Positions 48,301-58,929 of a DNA stretch of 64,000 bases are shown in pieces. The stretch covers positions 62,393,443 through 62,457,442 of the forward strand of contig OZ024722.1 of assembly GCA_964016875.1 (NCBI GenBank). Direction: 5' to 3'. Positions within the stretch are counted from its first letter, which is position 1. Each line of letters opens with the position of its first letter. The translations under genes were made by a program, and so were the position numbers. This stretch comes from Fallopia convolvulus (Eukaryota; Streptophyta; Magnoliopsida; Caryophyllales; Polygonaceae). The notes beneath the pieces were generated by a model that saw only the letters and a list, made by a program, of their open reading frames with translations, ran no database searches and was not told where the DNA came from.

Positions 48301-48453
48301 GGGCTCTCTGGTGAACCCAACAATGTAGATGATGAAGAAGTGGGTTCGGTTGGAAAAACGCGGTTTCTTGACCTAAATGAAGCAGCGCCCGGTTCCGGTT
48401 TTGATGATGGACCCAGTGCGTTGCTGAAGGATGCAGGTAAAAACGATGAATAG
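42354..48453 (+). CDS. DDR4: DDT-domain protein, DDR4-like, 12 exons
   Basis: Exons: 42354-42908, 43032-43142, 43849-43935, 44023-44060, 44154-44235, 44709-44815, 45062-45218, 45834-45926, 46059-46182, 46832-46874, 46995-47180, 47730-48453. All are GT-AG with matching phases; product 768 aa. Residues 1-165 are low complexity with an Ala/Glu-rich stretch. A DDT-type helical region follows (WNLRAMWELASVLNFLN, FRSLLNI, FSAEELETSL, about 168-222). The conserved middle includes WVTVLCRKLRDWWHWVAEGD, YEDDDIIGHRLYREIRKV and the basic RKEKLLKKQQREALLLDNF. The C-terminus is acidic and Ser-rich with a nine-Glu run, and has the EAR-type motif LDLNE at about 741-745. DDT proteins join ISWI chromatin-remodelling complexes, and an EAR motif recruits corepressors, so a nuclear chromatin role is inferred. 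The ATG at 42354 opens the frame after a CT-rich leader. Confidence 0.92.
43724..43761 (+). pseudogene. Shrunken copy of DDR4 exon 5 inside intron 2
   Basis: CTTAG|GGCTG at 43719-43728 copies the exon 5 acceptor region, and GTGATATTCGTGTTGAG|GTATCCTTT (43745-43770) copies its 3' end and donor with one mismatch. The middle of the exon is missing, so the piece is 38 nt instead of 82 nt. Confidence 0.7.
47205..47690. mobile_element. GGGTC-rich hAT-like remnant with a SINE-like insert, DDR4 intron 11
   Basis: The left part starts TTGTCAAATGGGTCAGG and the right part ends GGTTGGGTCAGACAGCTCTA, an inverted arrangement like the other hAT elements. Between them, 47400-47514 ends CTTCACTGGGTCAATG(TTG)4, resembling the 3' tail of a plant Au-type SINE. 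Target duplications could not be fixed. Confidence 0.5.
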
Positions 48454-49143
48454 AAGATAAGAAGGGTCTGTTTGGAAGTGTTACCCCATTCAAAAATCAT
48501 GTAGATTTAAGTAGCTATTTTTTTAGCCGTTGGTATCTGAGGAAGAAACGGAAATGTATCTTACAGGAGATGAAGAGAAGTTGTTTATTGTATAATAACT
48601 TCCTCAGTTTTAACCTAAAATATTGTCCTTAAAAGACCCTGGTATTCATGGTCCATTGATGAAATTGAAATTTAGGGTTTGGTTGGTTCCGTGGATGAAA
48701 TCAACAGTTAGTTTCTTTAGAGGCAGATTTGTTGTAAAATTGAAGTATGAAACCATCCTTTCATATGATACAAGTGGCTCTTGGTCTTCCTATTATTGTT
48801 TTGCACAAAGTGGCCCAAATTGTGAGTGCATTTTATTAGTTTAATTGAAATTAAGGCTCAATCTGAATAAATATTGTTATATTGGATTATGGAGTATATT
48901 TTTTTGATTTCCTACCCATTTCAATCAGTCAAAACTGCTCTAATCCAAATTGGGTATTATAAAAGTCCTTTGATGGAGGACTCTCCCAAAATTCATAGAA
49001 AATGCTCAAGAAACCTAGGATTTCATTTCACTAAACCAAGTGATGATTAGTATATTAAGTTTAGTTTGATCATAATAAAGGATTAACATTCAGAAATGGA
49101 TCTCCCAATTGAGGCGAGCTATAGTGGAAAGAGTTGTTGTGAG
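48454..49143. other. DDR4 3' flank and intergenic
   Basis: 3' untranslated region and AT-rich sequence. No gene is supported; a 73-codon open frame at 48623 has no recognisable features. Confidence 0.5.
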
Positions 49144-49151
49144 GTTCCATG

Positions 49152-50153
49152 TAGGGCTGGCAATTACCCACGGGTGACCGACCCACCCGTTTAATCCACC
49201 CGTTTTAAACGGGCGAAAACCCAAACAAAGCGGGTGATGGGCGGTCCGGGTGACGGGTGAAACGGGTTATGGGTCGGATACGGGTAGGCCTTCATCACCC
49301 ATTTCACCCGACCCATCACCCGACCCATCACCCAACCCATCACCCATTTCACCCGATCCACCCGTTTAACCCGTTTAAATCCTTAAATTAATTTTATGTA
49401 TTTGTGAGTTTATTGGACTTTTTAACCAACCCTTAACAATTTTGCCTCAGATACCTAAAAGTCCACTCCTCAAACGGCCCAAAGGCCCAAAGACTCATAG
49501 AGGCAGGCAAGTATCAAACCCTAATTATTAACCCATCTATGTTCTATCACCTCGCTTTCAAACTATCACCTCGCCTAGTCGACTCGCTTCCTTGGACAGG
49601 CGAAGTGGCGAACACAGAACACTCGATAGACGTCGTTTGCGTTGTCCGTCGGGCGTCGTTTTCAGGTGGAGCAGTCATCAGCAGGCAGCAGTCCATCACC
49701 GTGTCCGTCGTCGTTCATCGATAGACGTCGTTTTCAGGCGAACACAGAACGACGTCTTCAACAATAGACATTCACGACCGTCGTTCACGGGCGTCGCCAA
49801 TAGGGAGGCGTTGGAGTTGGTCCACCCACCTTTGGGCGTCGCCAATAGGGAGGCATTGGAGTTGGTCACGACCGTCTTCAGCGATAGACGTTGTTCACGA
49901 CCGTTGTTCACGATAGACGTCGTTTTCAGGCGAACACAGAACAACGTTATAGTTTTTTATGGGAAGTAACTGGGAAAATTATATTGGGTATACGGGTGAA
50001 CGGGTCACCCAAATAACCCGTGGGTGACGGGTGGTTTGGATGACGGGTATAACTTTTAACGGGTGACGGGTGGGTCGGGTGAAGAATGTATACTTGCGGG
50101 TCGGGTGGTGGAAGTGGTCCACCCACCCATAACCCGACCCATTGTCAGCCCTA
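49152..50153. mobile_element. hAT non-autonomous element, perfect 8-bp target duplication, 1002 bp
   Basis: GTTCCATG flanks both sides exactly (49144-49151 and 50154-50161). Ends TAGGGCTGGCAATTACCCAC and CCCATTGTCAGCCCTA are inverted repeats, close to those of the nested pair at 40.5 kb. Between the GGGTGA/CACCCG arms is an unrelated CpG-rich core (about 49440-49960) with its own direct repeats: 34 bp at 49789 and 49834, and 32 bp at 49719 and 49911. The open frames in the core are repeat-driven and match no family I know. Confidence 0.92.
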
Positions 50154-50275
50154 GTTCCATGTTTGATTCTCGTATCCTTTCACTTGGATGAAAATGGGCG
50201 ATTCTCGTGTCCTTTCACTTGGATGAAAATGGGCGAAAAAATTTACTTGTAAATTGTAATTGATATTTATTTTTT

Positions 50276-50775
50276 GGAAAATTCCTTTTGGTGCCCCTAA
50301 GTTCTTGCCTTTTTCTTTTGGTATCTAAGAAAAAAACTTAATTCCTTTTGGTACCCCTAAGGTTTTGGCTTTTTCCGTTGACGCCCCTCTCCGGTTCAAA
50401 TTAGCCAATTTAAAGCTTACCATTATTTTCATTGCCCTTAAATTAGTAGGATTTGACTATTAAAACATCAAAATTCATAACCAAACTACATCAATTTGAA
50501 ATTTTAAACTATTTTGTAAACAACCCCTTAAAATAGAGGATTGTTTAAAAATTCAAATTGATGTAGTTTGGTTATGAATTTAAGTGTTTTAAGAGTTGAA
50601 TCCTACTAATTTAAGGGTGATGAACATAATGGTGAGCTTGAAATTAGCTAATTTGAACCGGAGAGGGGCATCAACGGGAAAAGCCAAAACCTTAGGGATA
50701 CCAAGAGGAATAAGTTTTTTTCTTGGGCACCAAAAGGAAAAGGCAAAACCTTAGAGGCACCAAAAGGAATTTCCC
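50276..50775. mobile_element. Mutator-like foldback MITE, 500 bp, perfect 9-bp target duplication
   Basis: TTATTTTTT flanks both sides (50267-50275 and 50776-50784). The two halves are inverted copies along almost their full length: AATTCCTTTTGGTGCC...CTAAG at the left, CTTAG...GGCACCAAAAGGAATT at the right, and CCCCTCTCCGGTTCAAATTAGC near the middle of the left arm against its inverse at about 50645-50667. Termini match the intron MITE at 23100-23311. No coding capacity. Confidence 0.92.
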
Positions 50776-50870
50776 TTATTTTTTCTAGAATCAAACCCAT
50801 TTTCCAAATCCAAAGCTAACTTTTGAAACCCCCAATCTTTTTGTATTTGAAGGGTAATTGAGAATGTGGG

Positions 50871-51518
50871 TAGGGCTGTGCAAACTTGGACCGGATCGGA
50901 ATTTTACGCTCCGATCGTTCAAGACCGGGACCGAGACGGTCCGGTCCACGATCCAGATTTTTTTTGAGAATTTCGATCCCGGTCCAAAATCGGGACCGGA
51001 CCGGAAAATCCCGGTTCGGATCATAAGACCGGTTTAGTTATAAGGTTAGTGTAATTTGTTTGACTTGTCTTTGATCTTAAAGAGAATGAGAGACATATTT
51101 TAGTTCTTTAATGAATGAATCTAAGTTCATTACCAAAAAAAATAAAAATGAATGAATCTAAGTTCTTTGGCCAATTGAGCAAGTAGAGATCAATTAACCG
51201 TTGTTATTATTTAACAAATGATACAATTAACAAAGTATATGTTGATTGAAGTATTTTGGTAGGTATTTGGCTAACTAATTATAATCAGCTTATTTGATAA
51301 CTTAATAAAAAGAGGAAAAAATAAAAAAATTAACACTGTTGCAAGAGTAATGATCCACAATAATTATAATCCGGTCCAAATCGGTCCGGTCTCTCAAGTG
51401 AAAGGTCACAAGTGTGTGTTCCCAAATAAAAAAATGGCCCAGTTCGATCCGGACCACGGTCCATAATTTTGTTAGAATACGATCCACCGGTGTGGACCGG
51501 ACCGGTTGCACAACCCTA
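50871..51518. mobile_element. hAT non-autonomous element, perfect 8-bp target duplication, 648 bp
   Basis: AATGTGGG flanks both sides exactly (50863-50870 and 51519-51526). Ends TAGGGCTGTGCAAAC and GGTTGCACAACCCTA are inverted repeats. The arms are GGACCGG/CCGGTCC words around an AT-rich core. Confidence 0.93.
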
Positions 51519-52079
51519 AATGTGGGAGAAGGGATTGTTTTTTGATTTAGTGTTAGAAAAACCTATTGGGTCAATTGTGAATCCTACATAAAAAAAATTT
51601 TAAAGGATCCAAATCTAGCATATAAGATAGCTGAGTTATTCCTTCTACCGTTAATTGGTTTTTGGATGGAAGTCATTCCTTCCCTTATTTAATGTAAAAC
51701 TTTCTAAAATAGGTCATTACTCTATTTAATTTACTTAACATTTTAACAACATTCATTAACTCAAGCAATTCTAGTGGTATTAGAAGTTTACTTTTGTAGG
51801 GAGTATTTAGTGTAGTTATAAATCCAAGATTAAAAATTTAATAGTACATGTGATAAAAACAAGCATTAAATTATCATTTTTTCCATTTTAAACTTGTCTT
51901 AATTCCTGTGCAAAATCAAAAAACGACTTATATTACGAAACGGAGATAGTAGACATCTTTCTAACCGGATGCCTATTAAAATGCTTAGATAATTGTGATG
52001 TAATTGGGTAATAATACGTCTACTTCATAGATTGTTGGACTTGCAGCTTTTGTAACACAATCATTATCTTAATGGAATA

Positions 52080-52329
52080 CTCCCTCAGTTTCACAATAGT
52101 TGTCTTTCTAGCTATTTACACATTTTTTAAAGAAAATTATAAAAAATACCATTATACCCTCATTTAGTAGTTCACTTTTTTACTTATTGAAAACCGTTAC
52201 TAATAACCTATTAATTATTATAGGGTAATATGGGTAAGTATGTAAAATAAAGGTTAAAATAACTAAAAATACATATATTGTTAAACAAGAAATAAAAGCT
52301 AAAAGACATGTATTATAAAACCGAGGGAG
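52080..52329. mobile_element. Stowaway (Tc1/mariner) MITE, 250 bp
   Basis: TA at 52078-52079 and 52330-52331 flank the element. Ends CTCCCTCAGTTTCACAATAG and TTATAAAACCGAGGGAG are the classic Stowaway inverted termini (CTCCCTCNGTTTCA). Confidence 0.9.
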
Positions 52330-52943
52330 TAATAATTACGGTTAAAAATAGTTTAAGCTACTGAATTGCGATTTAAAAACAAAAATCTCAAATAAATTTG
52401 ACATTATAGGCATATGCCAAAACCCATTTCCTAATACTCTAGGAAGAAGTCTCCCTCACATAACCATTAATTGCATAAATATTGAATTCTACAGGTGGAG
52501 AATTAAGGAAGATGCATCCTATATTGCTTAAATTCGGGAACATTTTTAAGAGACTTTTTGTGGGGATTTGATGGGTTATAACTACAAGATTGCATACTTT
52601 TTTGTAGTGGATGGAAAAGTCACAAGTGTGCGTTTTGTAGAAGTAGAGACCACACTCTCTATACCTTTCAGAGAGAATTTTATTTATAAAATAAAAGGGA
52701 TAAGTAGTCAGTAACTGGGAGTGTGGGAGATAACTCAACCCCTAAATTCATTAAACAGTAAAGATAAAACACATTGAGTCGGGTCACACAATACAAGAAA
52801 ACCTAAATTAAAAGAAAAAACATACGAAGCTAGGAAATCCGAAACAACATTAGCTTCTCTAAAAATATGACAGAACTGGACAATTCCTTCTTAGGTAGCC
52901 TTGGCAATGAGATACCAGGCTGAAAAAAGAGGTGATAACGATC

Positions 52944-53510
52944 ATAGACGGAACTGGGGGAGGGCATGGGTGGGCCAGTGCCCTCCCTCCACTCATAAGA
53001 ATTTTTTATATGTGCACTTGAATCTTGTATATGTGCACTTGTACAGTTGTACTGCAGTAGACAATAGTGAATTGAAGGTAGCAGTACATATCAAATATTA
53101 ATAGCAAAAAAAATAAATTGAGGATTAATTAATAGATTCAAGATTCAAATAGGTTGTGGGCTGATTTTAAATTTTTGGTAAATTTCTAATTGAGATTAAT
53201 TAAAACTATCAAGTGGGATGTTGTCCACTAGCCTGATTTTGCTAAATTGTTAATTCATTATCAAATATTAATGGGTTGATTTTGTTATTGCTAATCAAGT
53301 GGGCTGGTTTTGTTTGAATATCAATCTTTTGTTTTTGATATCCATCTTTTGGTAGCAAATACTTTAATTATATTAATTTTTATAGAGCTTAATTTTGTAG
53401 TTAACACATTTCTTACTGTTTTGATTAAGTTTTAACAATATATGTGGAGTTTAAAAAATCTCTTTAATGAATTGTGCCCCTCCTTCAATTTAGTTCTGCG
53501 TCCGTCACTA
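52944..53510. mobile_element. Non-autonomous DNA element with perfect 9-bp target duplication
   Basis: ATAACGATC flanks both sides (52935-52943 and 53511-53519). Ends ATAGACGGAACTGGGGG and GTTCTGCGTCCGTCACTA are imperfect inverted repeats (GACGGA...AACT), with GGAGGGC/GCCCCTCC just inside. A 9-bp duplication suggests a Mutator-type element, but the TAG...CTA tips are also hAT-like, so the superfamily stays open. Confidence 0.75.
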
Positions 53511-53834
53511 ATAACGATCCATAGGCTTTCCAAGAAGGACCACCAATTTCGAGTCCACTTCTAGGATCACCCTCTTGTATCCCCGATTCAAGCAAGGTTT
53601 AATCCCTGAAGGACACCCCACAACTCTGCCATGGGGATAGTATATATACCAATATTATGGACAAGACCTACCTGTCAGGGACCATCGCTATATATCCCGA
53701 ATGATTCCTCCCGCCACTGCAAGTCCTCCGTCTTTGACTGAACCGTCGGTGTTGACCTTTATCCAATTTTCTTGAGGACGATCATAATCAATATTTTAAG
53801 TTGGGAAAATCCATCTTTTAAGCTGGGAAAAAAA

Positions 53835-54396
53835 ATAATTAAAGGGCAAAGGTTAGGGGGTTTGGGAATGTGCAGTATGCGACAAGTTAACATTATGTTT
53901 ATGACGAAAATGGGTTGGAGAATGCTAAAAGAACATGAATCTCTTTGGTCAAGGGTGATAAGAGGAAAGCACTGCTACAATAGATGCGACCAAGACATGT
54001 TTTAATCAAAACATGGAGCTTCGAATCTTTGGCATGGTGTTGTGAAAGTGAAGCATGTGTTGATGCAAGGAATGAGAACTGCTATTGGGGATGGCCACAA
54101 TACACTCTTTCGGTCACATCTATGTGTTATGCTGTGATTTCTAAGTGTCGCCAATTGACCACAACTATGGGATGGCAAGTTCAATTTAAATTTGTGAGTC
54201 GAGGGGCCAAAAAGCTTGCAGATTGGCTCGCTAAAAAGCTAGAGTAGTATGATGTTAGGAAATTTCATTCACTTTAACGTTCGCCTTTAGAGTTTAAGAA
54301 TCTATGTGATCAGGACATGTTAGTCCCTAATATGTAATCTCTTTTATATTTTATGAATAAAACAAGGCACTAGCCTTCTTTTTCTACCAAAAAAAA
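53835..54396 (+). pseudogene. Decayed L1-type LINE 3' fragment with poly(A)
   Basis: Reads KGQRLGGLGMCSMRQVN and MTKMGWRML...LWSRVIRGK, then after a frame shift HGASNLWHGVVKVKHVL and TAIGDGHN, matching the plant L1 tail (GGLG.R..R..N.A...K..W......LW..V...KY, then W..I........IGDG). A later frame reads GWQVQFKFVSRGAKKLADWL, the RNase H C-terminus (V.REAN..AD.LA). The zf-RVT part between them is deleted. It ends in an A-run at 54389-54396. Confidence 0.82.
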
Positions 54397-55889
54397 TCTA
54401 AGAGATTCAACAATGGAAAAAAAAGATTGGTTTCTTGGGATTCTTCATTTATTCAAATGAAAGATTTTTTTATCATAGTCAAATGATTGATTCATTTATC
54501 GATCATTAAATAATAAATTAACAATTAAAATTATATTTTTCTCCTTCGATATCAACTTCTAAAAACTTTCTTCTAATTTATTTTAACATAATTCATTTTC
54601 TTACCATACGATTTTAGAACTCGATTTATTTAGAAACTATATTGAAACATGACTAAATGACCAATCGATCACTACTACCCATAAATTTCATTAATGTAAA
54701 ATTTGACTTAATATGAATCTAAACTATAATTTTAATAAGCTCTAAGTATCTTTAATCCATAGACCCAAAAGTGGTCTCTTTTTTCTTTCCTCTTTCATCC
54801 ATAAAAAAGAAAACGATAACCATTTATCGCCATCTTACACCAAACCTTTTGTTGGGGCTTTTTAACTAGACTTAAATGAAGCCCTTTTTCCTTATATATA
54901 CAACATATGATCATGGATTGTCCTAAAATTATGGGCAATGAGTCGAATGACTTTTGTAATGTAAAAGACTCATACTGTAATGAAATCACATTATGTGATA
55001 GTTCATTTTACCAACCCTATCCCCTCCCGAGATTATATGAAGCTATCATTTATTAATTTGTTTCCACAAAATTGGTTATGAACAAGTACTTGTTAGGTAC
55101 TTTTTCCTTTCAAATTGTATGGGAACGAGTACATTAAAAATTAAGTAGGGTATGGTAGTATATATGGTGGATGGTGGATCTATCATTTAGGCTACTAGAT
55201 TTCATGCTTGACTGGATTTTTAAAGATCTTTTGGATAATATGCTATTTTATTAAAGGTTTGTATTGCAAATAATTGTAGATATTGATTCGGGTGGAAATA
55301 AGGGTTAAAATGAAAACTAGAAATGATTTTGGGATGTTAGATCAAAACATTGAACGAACGAGATTAAAACAACAGAAAATATTAAAATAATTGGGGCGCT
55401 CATATGTCTTCTTTTTTAATGGCAATTCTGTAAATATGTTGATAAATTCTATTATAAATCTTTTAGATAATATGCTATTTTATTAAAGGTTTGTATTGCA
55501 AATAATTGTATCAATAATTTAGAACGTCAATACTAGCGGAATTTATCTCTAGTATGTGATAAATAAATGTCGTTTTAGGACTTGTTCTCTTTCACTCCAA
55601 AAATTACTCTCTTCAAAACATACTTTTATAATTCTTGAAATTCGTGTAATTTCTTTACTTTTTATGTATTTTAGAACAAATTAAAATTACTTTCACCTCA
55701 AAACAGTTTCTATCTACAAAGTGAAACAAACCAATAAATTTTTATAAATCGCTTCAAGAATTCTCGACAATTAATGGAGAGTTAGTAATGAGAGTTGTTA
55801 TTGAATTTTTTTTATTGATCCACACTCATCATTCATTAGTGTAAAAAGTAATAAATATTTAGTAACTGGTAGTGTTGAGAAAAAAATTA
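54397..55889. other. AT-rich intergenic with a 50-bp direct repeat
   Basis: ATAATATGCTATTTTATTAAAGG...TTGTATTGCAAATAATTGTA occurs at about 55229-55279 and again at about 55457-55511 with one or two differences. No gene is supported. Confidence 0.65.
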
Positions 55890-56170
55890 CTCCATCTGAT
55901 CGAAAATCAGTGTCGTTTTAGCACTAAATACAAGTTTTAAGAAAATTATTAATTAAACTCGAAATCTTAAAGTTTTTCTCAATTTTATCACCTTTTAAAT
56001 ATCTATCACCTTTTTTGTCAAATGAATGAAGAGTACTAGTCAAACAAAATAAATTTCAATAACAATTCTTATACATCACTCATAATTAATTACCTAAAAA
56101 ACCTAAACGATACTTAAAGTTGATCAAAATTAAAGTGTTAAAATAACACTTGTTTTCGACCTAAAAGGAG
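55890..56170. mobile_element. Stowaway-like MITE, 281 bp
   Basis: Flanked by TA (55888-55889 and 56171-56172). Ends CTCCATCTGATCGAAAATCA and TTTTCGACCTAAAAGGAG are inverted repeats with the CTCC tip of Stowaway elements, and CAGTGTCGTTTTAGCAC inside the left end pairs with TAAAATAACACTTG at the right. Confidence 0.8.
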
Positions 56171-56172
56171 TA

Positions 56173-58405
56173 AGAAATTCAACTCGGTTAACACTTTTTG
56201 AAAATTTGTATGAATAACAATTATTTTAAACCAAAGTGGGTATAAAATTCATTCATATAAGAAGGCTTGGCAGAAGGAGAAAACTTTACAATCTTGACTT
56301 CGTAAAAAAAAAACCTCACAAAATGGCATTCTAGATCTCATCCATCAATGCTAAGTTGCTAACACAATAATTAATTGAATGAAACTTTGATATGCATAAT
56401 TTGATTGGACGAGGAGAGATTCAAGAAGACAATGATTAGTTTATCAATTAAGAAATGAGAGGGAAATGCCAAACAATGGCATCAAAGGGATCAGAGCTTC
56501 CCCCCGTTCGGATCCCCATTCAAATACAGACTTCAAACACTATCGATCACAACAAGGCGCGTGCTTCCCACTCTCTCATTCTAGGGGCCTTGTGACCTTG
56601 TGTTCGTTTATTGTAGCAGTACTACTACTACAGCAACAACATGTACCCAGTTGCAACCAAAGCGTACGGTATTTGGAGAGTTAAGATGTACATATCCTTA
56701 CCTCAAGTAGAAGTCGGGAGGGTATTTCAGATATGCCCAAAAGCAGGTGGGGGTGGGCGGGGGTGGGGTGGGGTGGAGTGGAGGGGGGTAAAAAAAACAA
56801 GCGAGAAACTCAAATTAAAAACCAACGAGCAAGAAAAAACACTGAAACTTAAAAACTAAAAGACTAAAAAGGGAGAAAAGAGCAAGAAACTCCCTCTACG
56901 TATTTGGTACACTACCGCTCTGGTACTGTAATCTTCGCGTGCCATTGGTCCCTGCACATTGCCAGGTTTGCTGGAATTGCCAGAACATGTGTTCGTTTAT
57001 TGTAGTACTTATATTAAAAAATATAAAAAATATTCATTTTTACTTTAATATATACACAATAACTAATTCTCATATAGTTTAAGATGCACCAATAACCTAG
57101 TGAAATCTCGCACTGACATGTCTAGGAACCGAAATGTGCACCCATACCCCAAGCTAGTTGAAAATGTGTTTTTTTTGAGATATCTGAAAATTCCACGAGG
57201 CAAAATTATACGACCAAACACAACCAAAAGAGGCAAAAACTCTAGTTCAATCAAGCAGGGAACAAACGTCAAACCAATAAGGAAAATATAATGACAATAT
57301 AAAAGTAAGCCTTAACACTCGTGGATGAACCACACAACTCACTAACAAGGTAAACAAGCATAAAGTAAAAAAACTTAGCCCTCCAACACCTCAAACCTTA
57401 TCCAAATAGAGAGGTCTACCCCTCACACCAAGAAGCCCACCCTAGCTCCTAACTAAGTATCCTCGACCCGAATACTATTTCTTCAAGCTCTATCTTGGGC
57501 CCTCTACCCTCTGAGATTGCTAAGAGAGTAAGATCCAACATGATAAACTGTTTTGAACTCTTTTTTGCCTTCCTCTGTCGCTGTAGAACTCACCTAGGAC
57601 CAAACCCTTACATCTACGCATTAGGGTATCCATACTCATCCTCTATACATGTTTGAACCATCAGACTATCCATTCATGAAACTTATACTTAGGCCACTCC
57701 AATCTTGTTGCTAATGATTTCGTTTTTTCACCTCTTATCCGATATCGTATATCCATACATCCACTGGAGCATCCTTATCTTGGTAACCATTAGCCTTTTT
57801 TCTTGCACCTCTTATCTCAATTCATTCTCATTATAACGTAATACTATATATTTTAATCTTTTGTATAATTGTAACTAAATTGTTTCTAATTTTATTTAAG
57901 AATATTGATATTTGTATTGTTCCGATAGTAGAGCTATAGGCCCGTTTGGGTTTTATTTGGAACAAAGGCTACATGAGGTTATTCGTAGAAGTTGATTCGC
58001 AAGTCGCAACTGGTGTGTCTTCTTCTTGGTAAGTATATGGAGTGTAATCACCCACTTGCCAGCCTGGTGCATTAATGACAATGCTTTATCTATAAGAACT
58101 AGAATATCCAATTTCGACATATTTATCGCGAAGTTAATAATATCGCTGAGACGCTGACTATCTAACTTCTTTAGTTTTTTCGCTTAGTTTTGATTTTCAT
58201 GTATTGTGTGATCCCTTAAAGTGTTAACTCTTTATAAAAAATTTTTTTATTGTTAAATGATATAAAGGGTAGATTATTCCCCATATGATAAAATACTTAG
58301 CTTTTTTATTAACAAAATTCTCTTTGATGTAAAAAAAAATCATGAAAACTACTAGCAAGTAGCAAGACTTTTTTTAGAAGAAAGAGCGGCCATTGTTATA
58401 GACAC
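56173..58405. other. Intergenic, no gene seen; includes a G-rich tract
   Basis: No gene is supported. A G-rich run at 56746-56788 has at least four G-tracts of three or more on the plus strand. GTGTTCGTTTATTGTAG occurs twice, at about 56601 and 56990. The rest is AT-rich. Confidence 0.5.
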
Positions 58406-58406
58406 C

Positions 58407-58412
58407 CACGTG
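58407..58412 (+). promoter_or_regulatory. G-box CACGTG upstream of the bHLH gene
   Basis: Perfect palindromic CACGTG in CCCACGTGGC, 518 bp upstream of the bHLH start codon. This is the consensus target of bHLH and bZIP factors. A TATA-like ATATAAG at 58699-58705 and a CT-rich leader lie between it and the gene. Confidence 0.55.
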
Positions 58413-58752
58413 GCAAGCCAAAAGAGCGCGTGCACAAACCTTCGCCCGGGCTTGAGCGAGTGGTGCTGATTAGATCTGATCTGCCATAACAAAATAAGGT
58501 CACAATAAAATAATAATAGAAAAATTTCACACAACTGAACTGAAAGCTTCTCTCTTTTCCTGCACTGCTAACTTGCGCTGCGGATGCGTACATTACCACT
58601 CCACTCTCCCTCTCCTTTTCTTCTACAGAGGCACACATTACTGTTCCTCTCTCCACATGCGCACTTTATCCTGCCACTCCTCTCAGCTCCTCCTCTCCAT
58701 ATAAGCAACGAATTCCCCCCTTACCCCCAATTTCGACTTCTAACCTAATTCC

Positions 58753-58764
58753 ATGGCGGTTTGA
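58753..58764 (+). promoter_or_regulatory. Four-codon upstream ORF in the bHLH leader
   Basis: ATGGCGGTTTGA in a good context (TTCCATGG), 166 bp before the main stop-free frame and downstream of the TATA-like box. It could lower translation of the main frame. Confidence 0.45.
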
Positions 58765-58929
58765 TCTCTTAATCCTATGCGATTGGGAGAATCAAGCAGT
58801 GTTTTAGTTTCTGCTCTGCTTCTCTGTGAATTTCGCTTCGAGTTCGAACCAAGTTGAAGATTTTGTGGAATTTTAACGGAATCAGCTCCGGATTTGGATG
58901 TGAGAAGTTTGTGGAGGGAGGAAGAAGGA

